From positions 1 to 64,000 of the forward strand of contig JAKLFB010000012.1 of assembly GCA_022711435.1 (NCBI GenBank): 64,000 bases of DNA, written 5' to 3'. Position 1 is the stretch's first letter, and each line of letters starts with the position of its first letter. The translations under genes were made by a program, and so were the position numbers. Positions 7,337 to 15,917 of this stretch are shown here, in pieces. Origin of the DNA: Verrucomicrobiota bacterium (GTDB taxonomy: Bacteria; Verrucomicrobiota; Verrucomicrobiia; Limisphaerales; UBA1319). Below the pieces are notes generated by a model. It was not told the origin of the DNA and ran no database searches. It was given only the letters and a program-made list of their open reading frames with translations.

Positions 7337-7411
7337 TGGAGCCAGTTGAGGGATTCGAACCCCCGACCCACGGTTTACAAAACCGTTGCTCTACCACTGA
7401 GCTAAACTGGC
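7337..7411 (-). tRNA. tRNA-Thr(TGT)
   Basis: On the minus strand the 75 bases fold into a complete cloverleaf: acceptor GCCAGTT/AACTGGC, D-arm GCTC…GAGC, anticodon stem ACGGT/ACCGT around loop TTTGTAA (anticodon TGT, reading ACA), T-arm GGGGG-TTCGAAT-CCCTC, discriminator T and an encoded CCA. The island with the integrase relic abuts its 3' end, making it the likely integration site. Confidence 0.95.
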
Positions 7412-7610
7412 TCTTGCGACTGGCGGCCGCTGTCCGGACGCGACGGCAAGGGCGACTTCATCGCATAGGCCGACAAGAACGCCGGCGCTCCGGCACGGGT
7501 TCGGACGCTTTGAAAGGCGCCTCGACTTCGGCGATCTCGGAGCGGAGCGTCGCGCTGCTCATTACTATGCGATCCATTGGCGAGCGGGCAAGCGCAATTG
7601 CGGTGGCGCG

Positions 7611-8393
7611 CTACAGCCAACCGCGCCACCGGTAGATCCACCATCCGATCCACTCGTGCCAGGCGGCGGTGAACTGGTCCACGTAACCGAGCTGCGGCAA
7701 CGGGCCGGACGGCCTGCGGCTGACCGTGATGCCGGCGACGCGGAAATCGCAGGGGGCAGGCACGACCTCGATCCCGGCCTTTTCGAAGACGGCCACGGCG
7801 CGGCGCATGTGAATGGCGGACGTGACCAGGAGGATCCGCTTCCAGCCCTGCTGCTGCATGACCTCGCGGATCTTGAGGGCTTCCTCGAAGGTGTTTCTGC
7901 AGGGGGGCAGGTAGCGGATCTGGACGGGGCGGAGGTCGTAGGCCTCGGCCACGCTCTGAGCGAGCATGGCGGGCTGGCCGACCTGGTTGGTGTACATCCC
8001 CTCCCCGAACACGAGGTAGGGGGCGCGGCCGCGCCGAGCCAGCTCGAGTCCGGTCAGGAGCCGGTCCCCAGCGTCGCTGAGGTCCAGCGGGAGCACGCTC
8101 GAGGTCGAATCCGCGTACGATCCGCCGAGGGTCACGATGGCATCGGCTTGCGGCAGCTGGGTCCAATCGACGCGGGCATAGGGCCGCTCGAAGGATTCGA
8201 GGAAGGCATCGGAGAGCCAGGGGGTGCCGACGATCGAGAGCAGGGCGGCCGCAGCGGCCGGGATCGCGGCCGCGCGCCATCGCCGCTTCCACGCGGCTGC
8301 GAAGGCGCCGGCGGCCAGGAACAGCCAGATCAATCCGAGCGGCTCGCCCAGCGGGCCGAGCGCGCGCAACAACGACACTGTCATAACGGTCAA
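7611..8393 (-). CDS. YdcF/ElyC-like DUF218 membrane protein
   Basis: A 260-residue protein with two N-terminal membrane segments (about 10-30 and 38-58). The DUF218 domain follows: ADAIVTLGGS at about 83-92, then LLTGLELARRGRAPYLVFGE, NTFEEALKI, RILLVTSAIHMRRAVAVFEK and VVPAPCDFRV. Family members such as SanA, YdcF and ElyC act at the cell envelope and affect peptidoglycan or enterobacterial common antigen carriers; the exact reaction is unsettled. The start could be residue 1 or 4. It is the first chromosomal gene right of the tRNA-Thr. Confidence 0.85.
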   Translation of the reverse strand: MTVMTVSLLRALGPLGEPLGLIWLFLAAGAFAAAWKRRWRAAAIPAAAAALLSIVGTPWLSDAFLESFERPYARVDWTQLPQADAIVTLGGSYADSTSSVLPLDLSDAGDRLLTGLELARRGRAPYLVFGEGMYTNQVGQPAMLAQSVAEAYDLRPVQIRYLPPCRNTFEEALKIREVMQQQGWKRILLVTSAIHMRRAVAVFEKAGIEVVPAPCDFRVAGITVSRRPSGPLPQLGYVDQFTAAWHEWIGWWIYRWRGWL

Positions 8394-8477
8394 AGACCAT
8401 AAAATCGGGAGCCGCGCAAATGGATTTCATCCGAATAGACTTTGTAATTGGAGGGGGTGGGCTTTAGATTGCCGTCC

Positions 8478-9794
8478 ATGATTCAACGGTATTCACGTCC
8501 AGAGATGCGCGAGATCTGGAGCGAGGAGCGCAAGCTGGGGATCTGGCTGCGGATCGAGCTGCTGGTGGCGGAGGCGCTGGCGGAGGCCGGGCTGCTGCCG
8601 CGGAAGGATCTGGCGCGGATGAAGGCGCGGGCGGCGTTCGACATCGAGCGGTGCCGGGAGCTGGAGCGCACGCTGCACCACGATGTGATCGCGTTCACGA
8701 CGAACGTAGCGGAGAACATCGGCGCGCCGGCGAGCCGCTGGCTGCATTTCGGGCTGACCAGCAGCGACGTGCTCGACACGGCGATGGCGGTGCAGATGAC
8801 GCAGTCGGCGGACCTGATCCTCGAGGATCTGGGGGCGCTGCGGGGGGCGATCGCAGCCCGCGCGCGCGAGCATCGGTTTACGCCGATGATCGGCCGCAGC
8901 CATGGGATTCATGCGGAGCCGATCACCTTCGGCCTGAAGCTGGCGCTGATGTATGACGAGTTCGGGCGCGCGGAAAGGCGGGTGGCCGCGGCGCGGGATG
9001 CGGCCGCGGTGGGCAAGCTGTCGGGCGCGGTGGGGACGAATGCGCATCTGTCGCCGCGGATCGAGGCGCGGGTGTGTCGGAAGCTGGGGCTGCGGGCGGC
9101 GCCCCTGTCGACGCAAGTGATCCAGCGCGACCTGCATGCGGAGTTCATCCAGGCGCTGGCCCTGGCGGGCGCCAGCGTCGAGCGATGGGCGACCGAGTTC
9201 CGCCATCTCCAGCGCACCGAGGTGCTCGAGGTGGAGGAGCACTTCGCCCGCGGCCAGAAAGGCTCGAGCGCGATGCCCCACAAGCGGAATCCGATCACGG
9301 GCGAGCGGCTGACGGGCCTGGCTCGAGTCCTGCGCGCCCATGCGGCGGCCGCCCTCGAGAACGTGGCGCTCTGGCACGAGCGCGACATCAGCCACAGCTC
9401 GGTCGAGCGGATCATCTTCCCGGACTCGTGCGTCTTGCTCGACTACATGCTGGCGACGCTGCAGCGGCTCGTCGAGGGGCTGATCGTCTATCCGGAGAAC
9501 ATGCGGCGCAACCTGGATCTCTCGATGGGACTGTGGCACTCGCAGAGCGTCCTGCTGGCGCTGATCCGGAAGGGGCTGACGCGCGAGGCCGCATACGAAC
9601 TGGTCCAGCGCAACGCGATGAAGACGTGGGCCGCCCGCCACGCGGGGCGCTCGGACGCCGATTTCAAGGCCCAGCTGCTGGCCGATCCCGAAGTGGCCCG
9701 CCTCCTGACCCGCGCGGAACTTGACAAGCTGTGCCGCCTCGACTTCCATTTCCGACAGGTCAATGCCCGGTTCCGCCAGCTCGGATTGGATTAG
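8478..9794 (+). CDS. purB: Adenylosuccinate lyase
   Basis: A 438-residue enzyme of the fumarase/aspartase superfamily. It removes fumarate from adenylosuccinate and from SAICAR in purine synthesis. Visible signatures: HHDVIAFTTNVAENIG, FGLTSSDVLDTA, GRSHGIHAEPITFG (with the general-acid His) and the signature loop GSSAMPHKRNPITGE with its catalytic Ser. Length and order fit the shorter PurB type of about 430 residues. I preferred ATG 8478 over 8448, because family members begin IxRYxxPEM. The following gene is unrelated to purines. Confidence 0.96.
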   Translation: MIQRYSRPEMREIWSEERKLGIWLRIELLVAEALAEAGLLPRKDLARMKARAAFDIERCRELERTLHHDVIAFTTNVAENIGAPASRWLHFGLTSSDVLDTAMAVQMTQSADLILEDLGALRGAIAARAREHRFTPMIGRSHGIHAEPITFGLKLALMYDEFGRAERRVAAARDAAAVGKLSGAVGTNAHLSPRIEARVCRKLGLRAAPLSTQVIQRDLHAEFIQALALAGASVERWATEFRHLQRTEVLEVEEHFARGQKGSSAMPHKRNPITGERLTGLARVLRAHAAAALENVALWHERDISHSSVERIIFPDSCVLLDYMLATLQRLVEGLIVYPENMRRNLDLSMGLWHSQSVLLALIRKGLTREAAYELVQRNAMKTWAARHAGRSDADFKAQLLADPEVARLLTRAELDKLCRLDFHFRQVNARFRQLGLD

Positions 9795-9884
9795 GCCGAT
9801 GGATCGCCAGGGCCGGGCATGCGGGCGGCAGCGCTCCCGGACAGCGGACATGAACATCTCGCACATGTGAACCAACAACACGAC

Positions 9885-11156
9885 ATGAACTCACGGATCA
9901 ACCTGAGCCGACGCCGGTTTCTTCAAGGGGCACTGGCAGTGCCGTTTCTGGGGCAGATCGTGCCCCGCCGCCTTTTGGGGGGGGCCGGCCAGGTCTCGCC
10001 CAGCAACGAGCTGACCAAGGCGGTGATCGGCGTGGGCGGGATGGGCCAGGGGCATCTCTCCTACCCCGGCGCCCGGCTGCTGGCAATCTGCGATGTCGAC
10101 GAGGGCCATCTCCAGTCGACGTTGAAGAAGGTGGGCCCGGCCGTCCGCGGCTACCGGGATTTCCGGGAGGTGCTCGAGCGGCCCGACATCGACATCATCC
10201 ACATCCCGACGCCGCCGCACTGGCACGGGGCGATCGCCGTGGCGGCGGCCCGCGCGGGCAAGGACATCTGGTGCGAGAAGCCCATGACCCGCACGATCGG
10301 CGAGGGGCAGAAAGTCGTGGCCGCAGTTCAGCGCTACGGCCGGATCTTCCGGCTCAACACATGGTTCCGGTTCCAGGGCCAGTTTTACGGCTTTGGCACG
10401 ACGGTCCAGCCGATCAAGAAGCTCGTGGCCCACCGTCTGCTGGGCTGGCCGCTCAAGGCGACGGTGAGCGGGGTGACCGGATTCGACTGGAAGTTTCAGT
10501 GGGTGGGCCGGACCGATCTGACGCCCCAGCCGGTCCCGGCGGGTCTCGACTACGATTTCTGGCTCGGGCCCGCCCCTCTCAAGCCGTATCACCCGCACCG
10601 CGTTCACAGCACGTTCCGCGGGTATTGGGATTACGACGGCGGCGGCCTGGGCGACATGGGCCAGCACTACCTGGATCCGGTCCAATACCTGCTCGAGAAG
10701 GACGGCACCAGCCCGGTCGAGATCGACGTGGACGCCCCGCAGCAGCATCCGGAGGCAGTCCTGACCTGGCGGCGGTTCCGGCTCAAGTACGCCGATGGCT
10801 GCGAGATCATCCTTGACGGCGAGAACCGCGACCAGAACGCGCCCTTCCTCGAGGGGCCCGAGGGCCGGCTCGACCGCGGATTCCGCTGCTCGGTGCCGCA
10901 TTTTGCGGAGAAGCTGGCCGCCCTGCCCGATCCCGAGCCGCAGGTCACCGATTTCAGCGAGGCGGTTCGGACCCGCCGGAAATTCGCCCTCAACGAATCC
11001 AACGGCCACCGCTCCTGCACGATTGTCAACCTGTGCAAGGTCGCGCTCCAGCTCGGACGCAGCCTCAAGTTCGATCCCGTTCAGCAGCGGTTCATCGGCG
11101 ATGCCGAGGCGAACCGCCTGGTGGATCAACCCATGCGCGCCCCGTGGCAGATTTAA
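9885..11156 (+). CDS. Gfo/Idh/MocA family oxidoreductase with Tat signal
   Basis: A 423-residue protein. The N-terminus has a twin-arginine signal (SRRRFLQGALAVPFLGQIVP), so it is probably exported folded with NAD(P). A Rossmann fold follows (AVIGVGGMGQGHL, LLAICDVD, DIIHIPTPPHWHGAIAVAAA) with the CEKPM motif at GKDIWCEKPMTRT. The C-terminal half carries the DYDGGGLGDMGQHYLDP region typical of the long, secreted Planctomycetes/Verrucomicrobia clade. The start at 9885 is set by the Tat motif. The substrate is unknown, probably a sugar or sugar derivative. The HEAT-repeat gene begins 20 bp downstream. Confidence 0.88.
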   Translation: MNSRINLSRRRFLQGALAVPFLGQIVPRRLLGGAGQVSPSNELTKAVIGVGGMGQGHLSYPGARLLAICDVDEGHLQSTLKKVGPAVRGYRDFREVLERPDIDIIHIPTPPHWHGAIAVAAARAGKDIWCEKPMTRTIGEGQKVVAAVQRYGRIFRLNTWFRFQGQFYGFGTTVQPIKKLVAHRLLGWPLKATVSGVTGFDWKFQWVGRTDLTPQPVPAGLDYDFWLGPAPLKPYHPHRVHSTFRGYWDYDGGGLGDMGQHYLDPVQYLLEKDGTSPVEIDVDAPQQHPEAVLTWRRFRLKYADGCEIILDGENRDQNAPFLEGPEGRLDRGFRCSVPHFAEKLAALPDPEPQVTDFSEAVRTRRKFALNESNGHRSCTIVNLCKVALQLGRSLKFDPVQQRFIGDAEANRLVDQPMRAPWQI

Positions 11157-11175
11157 CCGCGCCTTGCACAATCCC

Positions 11176-13485
11176 ATGACGCGCTCGACCCTTCACCCTG
11201 GCTCAACCCATCCGATGATGCATCCCATGAACGATTCCTGTGCCGCTCCGCTCCGTCCCGCGTGCCATCCGAACATCCGGCGGATTGCCATCCGCACCCC
11301 GAGGCGGGTCGCTGCGCTTTCCGCAATGGGGCTGCTGCCCGCGCTTCTCCTCCTGCTGTTCCTGAACCCGAACGCCCGGTCCGCCTCGCCCGACGAGGCG
11401 GCGGCGGCATTCGTGGCACGGATGCCGATGGCATCGGCGGCGGATCTCGAGACAGCGGTTGCGGGCTTGATCCGCGAGGGGCCGGAGGCGGTTTCGGCGG
11501 TGTGCGGCCGGCTGGCGCTGGCCGGCGCCGGCTCCGACGCGCCGGTCCGATATGCCGTTCACGCCCTGGCGATCCAGGCGGCCCGGCCGGGGGCCGGCGC
11601 CGAGGGGGCTGTGGTGGCTCGAGCCCTGCTCCATGCCTTGGAGCAGAATCGCGACCGCGAGGTGCGATCGTTCCTGCTGGCCCAGCTTGCATGGGTGGCC
11701 GGCGAGGAGAATGCCGCCGCCGTGATCCCATTTCTGACGGACGCCGATCTGGCGGATCCAGCGGTTCGAGTGCTGCTCACGATCCGCGCCGGGTCGGCCT
11801 GCCCGGCTGCGCTCGATGCCCTTGCCAGCGCAAAGGGCGCGCACCGGCTGAGCTTGATCCAGATGCTGGGCCAGATGCGATGCACGAATGCGGCGCCCGC
11901 CGTAGCCGAGCTGGCGAGCGATCCGGATCCGGCAACCCGCATCGCCGCCGCCCGCGCCCTGGCCGAGATCGCCGCGGCCCCGGCCGGACGCGCCCTGCGC
12001 GCCGCCCTCGAGCGAGCCGCCTCCGTCCGCGAGCGGGACGAATTGGCCGCCGCGAGCCTGCATTACGCAGCGCGGCTGGCAGACTCGGGACAGCCCCTGC
12101 GGGGCGTGCGGCTTTGCCGCGAGGCCATCGATCGCTGGACCGCCCCGGACCAATCCCATCTACGATGCGCGGCGCTGAGCACGCTGGCGGATGGGGCGGG
12201 AGCGGACGCCATGCCATCCCTGCTGGCGGCGATGGCGAGCGAGGATGCGGCATTCCGAAAGACCGCGGTGGGCCTTGCCAGCCGGTTTTCGGGGCCCGAG
12301 GCGACGGCGGCCTGGGCGCGCCTTTTGCCGAGCGCATCTGCGGCGGCGCAGCGCGAGATCCTTGCGATGCTGGCCGAGCGGGGCGATACGACCGCGCTCC
12401 CCGCAATCTTATCCCGGCTGAAGGAAGGGATCGACGAGGTCCGGCCCTGGGCGATCGAGGCTGCGATGCGCCTGGGCGGCGCCGCCCAGCTCAAGCCCAT
12501 CCTCGATCTCCGCCCCGAGCCCGGCGCGGGCGAGATCCGCGCGATGGTGGACGGATTGCGGTTTCTGCCGGCGGGCGGCGTGACATCGGCTGTGGCGGAG
12601 CAGTTGCCGCGAGCTCGTCCCGAGCTGCGGGTTGGCCTCATCGAGATCCTCGGTGCCCGGCATGCCCGGGAGCAGGCGGGCCTGCTTCTCGCTCAGGCCG
12701 AGGACGCCGATCGCGGCGTGCGGCTGGCGGCGCGCAAGGCCCTTGCGACGACGGCTTCCATGGACCACCTGGCGGCCCTGGCGGAGATGGTGGCCAAAGA
12801 CACCGACGCCGATCTGCGGGCGGCCGCCCAGCAGGCGGCGATCGCCGTGGCGCGGTCTGGATCCGATCCCGACACAGCAGCGGGTCCGATCCGGCTGCAG
12901 GTGCTTCAGACGGCGGGGGCCCAGCGGATCGCCCTGATGGAATGCCTGGCCGGCGTGGGCGGGCCGCGGAATGCACACCTGGTCGCGATGCACCTCCGGC
13001 CCGACGACGCCGCCATGCAGGATGCGGCCGTGCGCGTCCTGGCTGACTGGTCGGATGCATCAGCCGCGCCGGCGCTCCTGGAAGTGATCTCGGGCGATCA
13101 TCCGCCCCGCCTGCAAGCGCTGGCACTGCGCGGGCTGCTCCGAATCGCCGACCTCGAGACCGTCACCGAGGCGCAGCGGCTCGAATGGATGCGGGCTGCG
13201 CTAATGCGTCTGGCCCGGCCGGAGGACCAGAAGACCGTGCTGGCGGCCTTGGGGGAGCTGCGGACGGCAGCATCGGCCCGCCTGGTTGCCGAACACCTGG
13301 GCCGCATCGAGGTCCAGAACGAGGCCGCTCAAGCCCTCGTCCGGATCGTCTGTCCGCGCAATGCCCGGGATCAGGGTCTGCGGGATCCCTCGCTGGCCGA
13401 ACCGCTGCGGCAAGCGCTCGCGTTGCCCGGGATAGCCGAGCCGATGCGCCGGCAGATCGAGGCGCATCTGAAGAGGATCGAATAG
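11176..13485 (+). CDS. HEAT-repeat protein with N-terminal membrane/signal segment
   Basis: About 769 residues. A hydrophobic segment (LSAMGLLPALLLLLFLNPNA, about 49-68) is a signal or anchor. The rest is almost wholly Ala/Leu/Arg/Asp-rich helical pairs of HEAT/PBS-lyase-repeat type, for example DPDPATRIAAARALAEIAAA, ASEDAAFRKTAVGLASRF, DADRGVRLAARKALATTA and HPPRLQALALRGLLRIADL. No catalytic domain is visible, so it is probably a periplasmic scaffold. ATGs at 11176, 11215 and 11227 are all possible starts, and none has a clear ribosome site. It is probably co-transcribed with the upstream oxidoreductase. Confidence 0.8.
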   Translation: MTRSTLHPGSTHPMMHPMNDSCAAPLRPACHPNIRRIAIRTPRRVAALSAMGLLPALLLLLFLNPNARSASPDEAAAAFVARMPMASAADLETAVAGLIREGPEAVSAVCGRLALAGAGSDAPVRYAVHALAIQAARPGAGAEGAVVARALLHALEQNRDREVRSFLLAQLAWVAGEENAAAVIPFLTDADLADPAVRVLLTIRAGSACPAALDALASAKGAHRLSLIQMLGQMRCTNAAPAVAELASDPDPATRIAAARALAEIAAAPAGRALRAALERAASVRERDELAAASLHYAARLADSGQPLRGVRLCREAIDRWTAPDQSHLRCAALSTLADGAGADAMPSLLAAMASEDAAFRKTAVGLASRFSGPEATAAWARLLPSASAAAQREILAMLAERGDTTALPAILSRLKEGIDEVRPWAIEAAMRLGGAAQLKPILDLRPEPGAGEIRAMVDGLRFLPAGGVTSAVAEQLPRARPELRVGLIEILGARHAREQAGLLLAQAEDADRGVRLAARKALATTASMDHLAALAEMVAKDTDADLRAAAQQAAIAVARSGSDPDTAAGPIRLQVLQTAGAQRIALMECLAGVGGPRNAHLVAMHLRPDDAAMQDAAVRVLADWSDASAAPALLEVISGDHPPRLQALALRGLLRIADLETVTEAQRLEWMRAALMRLARPEDQKTVLAALGELRTAASARLVAEHLGRIEVQNEAAQALVRIVCPRNARDQGLRDPSLAEPLRQALALPGIAEPMRRQIEAHLKRIE

Positions 13486-13525
13486 CGGGTGCGGGGAAGG
13501 GCTGCCTTGGATGGCAAGCGATAAG

Positions 13526-13795
13526 GGTCTGTGCAAAAATTACTTCCGATTTTGGCGGGAGCGCCGCCGGGCCCGATGCGAGGCGCAAGGGAGGGAGTGT
13601 ATCCCCTGCGATACTCGACCGACCGAGCCACGAAGCAGATGGCCCGGCGCCGCCCCGCTCCGCAGGGCTGGGGGCCTTGGGCGCGCTGGCTTTGTTGCTC
13701 CTCGCTCACAGACCGCGCGGATATGCTCACTCGTCGCGCCTTGCCAGCCCGCCCAATCCCCTCCAGCAAAATCGGAATTAATTTTTGCACAGACC
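13526..13795. mobile_element. MITE-like element with 29-bp terminal inverted repeats
   Basis: The left end (GGTCTGTGCAAAAATTACTT, continuing CCGATTTTG, from 13526) is mirrored at the right end, whose reverse complement from 13795 reads GGTCTGTGCAAAAATTAATT then CCGATTTTG: 28 of 29 positions match. TAAG is present immediately outside both ends (13522-13525 and 13796-13799), a probable 4-bp target duplication. The 270-bp interior has no transposase gene, so it would need a transposase in trans. It sits between the convergent HEAT and sialidase genes. Confidence 0.8.
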
Positions 13796-13813
13796 TAAGG
13801 TCCGCCACGGCGG

Positions 13814-15103
13814 CTACGGGGCTGGGCTGGCCGCCTCGCCGGCTTGGACCCAGGCCTCGTTGAATCGGGCGTGTTGGATGGCCTTGGCGAGCGGCCTGCC
13901 ATCGGTCCCGCGAGGGAGGTCGGGGCGGTTGAGATGGCAGCTGTAGGTAACGTGGAGCCAGCCGTCTCGGGTCTGGACGATGCTGGGGTAGTGGTAGCGG
14001 CCGGAGTTGGGGCCGGGCGCGTCGGACTCGAGATGCCGCCGCCAGCGCCAGGATCGGCCCTCATCGTCAGAGATCCAGACCGCGAGGCGGTGCCGGCCCT
14101 CTTCGGTATCGTTGCCCACCAGAGCCCAATGCCCGTTGCGCAGGGCGATGACCTCGGCGCCCGAGCCCGGATTGGGCCAGGGGCTGTCGGTGACGTCGGA
14201 CCATGTGGCTCCGCGGTCATGGGAGACGCTTTGGGCCAGGCGCATCGGCGGAGGGCCGTTGTCGCGCATGAGGGTGTAGAGAGAGCCGTCGCGGCGCCGG
14301 ACCACGCTGGGCTGGACATTGGCGATGCCGGCCAGGGGCGTGCTCGAGCGCCACGTCTGGCCTGCATCGTCGCTGTAGGCCATGAGAGACAGCTCCCAGC
14401 CATCGGAGTAAAGGGGCACCAGGATGCGCCCGCCCTCGAGCACCTGCGGATGGGCTCGAGTCATCCAGCCCAGGCGCTGCCAGAGCTTGTCGGCGGCTCG
14501 GCTGCGAAGGCCGGCGACCGCATCGCGCCACTGGCCGAGCTCCGAGCCGGAGAACCAGCGGGGCAGACCGGCCTCGACGCGTTCGAGGTGATTGCTCATG
14601 GCGGAGGCGAACTCGGGGCCGGGGGTCACATGCAGGACATCCTCCTTTTCCCAGCGGGGCGGCCCATCGCCATCCCAATCCCGGCTAACGCGATACTTCA
14701 GGAGAGCCGTCTCCCAACGGTTGGCGAGGATGACCGGCCAGATGAGCCAGAGCCGCTGCTGTCCATCGACGAACAAGGCGGGGTTGGTGTCGGGGTATCC
14801 CGGGGTGTCGGCGAGGACGAATCGCGGGCTCCATCGCTCCTGGCCGGCGCGCCAGCGGGCGCCCTCGATCCGGACGTCATCCGCCGTGCGCTCGCCGGAT
14901 CCATGGAACCAGCACGCCAGCAAGCTTCCATCGGGAAGCTCGACCACGCAGGAGGCATGGTTGTGCCAGCCTTCGAGCGGAAAGATCAGGGCCGACTCGT
15001 GATAGGGCGCGCCCTCGACAGGCCGATCGGCTCGAACGGGGGCGAGCATCGCCGCCAGCGACACCCAAAGGACCGGCTTGTTCCGAGAGACCAGGGAGTT
15101 CAT
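13814..15103 (-). CDS. Exported sialidase-like (BNR) exo-alpha-sialidase family protein
   Basis: A 429-residue protein with a signal peptide (MNSLVSRNKPVLWVSLAAML, then APVRA). It shows the six-bladed propeller pattern of the BNR/sialidase superfamily: HNHASCVVELPDGSLLACWF near the N-terminus, bacterial-neuraminidase Asp-box-like repeats (YSDDAGQTW, SHDRGATWSD, ISDDEGRSW) and RYHYPSIVQTRDGWLHVTYS near the C-terminus. These proteins release terminal sialic-acid-like sugars from glycans, but many paralogues act on other substrates. I chose ATG 15103; an upstream in-frame extension is out of character. It fits the glycan-degrading lifestyle also suggested by the sulfatases. Confidence 0.8.
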   Translation of the reverse strand: MNSLVSRNKPVLWVSLAAMLAPVRADRPVEGAPYHESALIFPLEGWHNHASCVVELPDGSLLACWFHGSGERTADDVRIEGARWRAGQERWSPRFVLADTPGYPDTNPALFVDGQQRLWLIWPVILANRWETALLKYRVSRDWDGDGPPRWEKEDVLHVTPGPEFASAMSNHLERVEAGLPRWFSGSELGQWRDAVAGLRSRAADKLWQRLGWMTRAHPQVLEGGRILVPLYSDGWELSLMAYSDDAGQTWRSSTPLAGIANVQPSVVRRRDGSLYTLMRDNGPPPMRLAQSVSHDRGATWSDVTDSPWPNPGSGAEVIALRNGHWALVGNDTEEGRHRLAVWISDDEGRSWRWRRHLESDAPGPNSGRYHYPSIVQTRDGWLHVTYSCHLNRPDLPRGTDGRPLAKAIQHARFNEAWVQAGEAASPAP

Positions 15104-15173
15104 GGCGGGCGAGGCTACCCCTCGAGGGCGGTTTGGGCGAACAAAATGATTTGACTGCGGCCGCGGCTTTCGG

Positions 15174-15917
15174 ATGGATGCCGGGATGCGAATGCCGGGC
15201 GCATGGCATCGTTGGAACGTGACAGCGGCGCGGGCCGTGGCGCTGCAGCGCGAGCTGGCGGGGCAGATCGTGCAGGAGCCGCTGGGGGCACCGGCCCGCT
15301 GGATCGCCGGCGTGGATTGCGCCTTTTCATCCGACAGCAGGTTCTGCCTGGCGGCGGCCGTGGTGTGGGACCGGATCGCTCGCGAGCGCGTCGAGACTCG
15401 GCTCGCATACCGGCGGCTCACCTTTGCCTACGTGCCGGGCCTGCTGTCGTTTCGGGAGGCGCCGGCGATTCTCGCGGCGCTGAGGCGGCTCGATCATGAG
15501 CCCGATGTGATCCTGTGCGACGGCCAGGGGCTGGCGCACCCGCGGCGGTTCGGACTGGCCTGCCATGTGGGCTTGTGGACGGATCGGCCGACAATCGGGT
15601 GCGCCAAGAGCCTGCTGATTGGCGAGCACGCCGATCCATCGCGGGATCGGGGATCGCGCTCGCCGCTCCGGCACAAGGGCGAGACGGTGGGGACCGTCTT
15701 GCGCACGCAGGCAGGAGTTCGCCCGGTCTATGTGAGCGTGGGCCACCGGATCGACCTGGCATCGGCAGAGCAGTGCGTGCTGGACTGTGCCGTGAAATAT
15801 CGCCTGCCCGAGCCGACGAGGCTGGCCGATCTCGAGGTGGCCGCCGCCAAGAGATCATGGCCCGAGGAGCATCGACGGCGAGGGGGCGGCGGGCCGGCGG
15901 CGCCTCAACCCGCGTAG
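15174..15917 (+). CDS. nfi: Endonuclease V
   Basis: About 247 residues. It repairs deaminated adenine by cutting one base 3' of hypoxanthine, and in some lineages cleaves inosine-containing RNA. The family motifs are in order: AGVDCAF (first metal Asp), TFAYVPGLLSFREAPAILAA (with the Tyr wedge region and metal Glu), ILCDGQGLAHPRRFGLACHV (second metal Asp) and TIGCAKSLLIG. ATGs at 15174, 15186 and 15192 are all possible. Its 3' end overlaps the 3' end of thrC by 13 bp in convergent orientation, leaving no room for a separate terminator. Confidence 0.93.
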   Translation: MDAGMRMPGAWHRWNVTAARAVALQRELAGQIVQEPLGAPARWIAGVDCAFSSDSRFCLAAAVVWDRIARERVETRLAYRRLTFAYVPGLLSFREAPAILAALRRLDHEPDVILCDGQGLAHPRRFGLACHVGLWTDRPTIGCAKSLLIGEHADPSRDRGSRSPLRHKGETVGTVLRTQAGVRPVYVSVGHRIDLASAEQCVLDCAVKYRLPEPTRLADLEVAAAKRSWPEEHRRRGGGGPAAPQPA

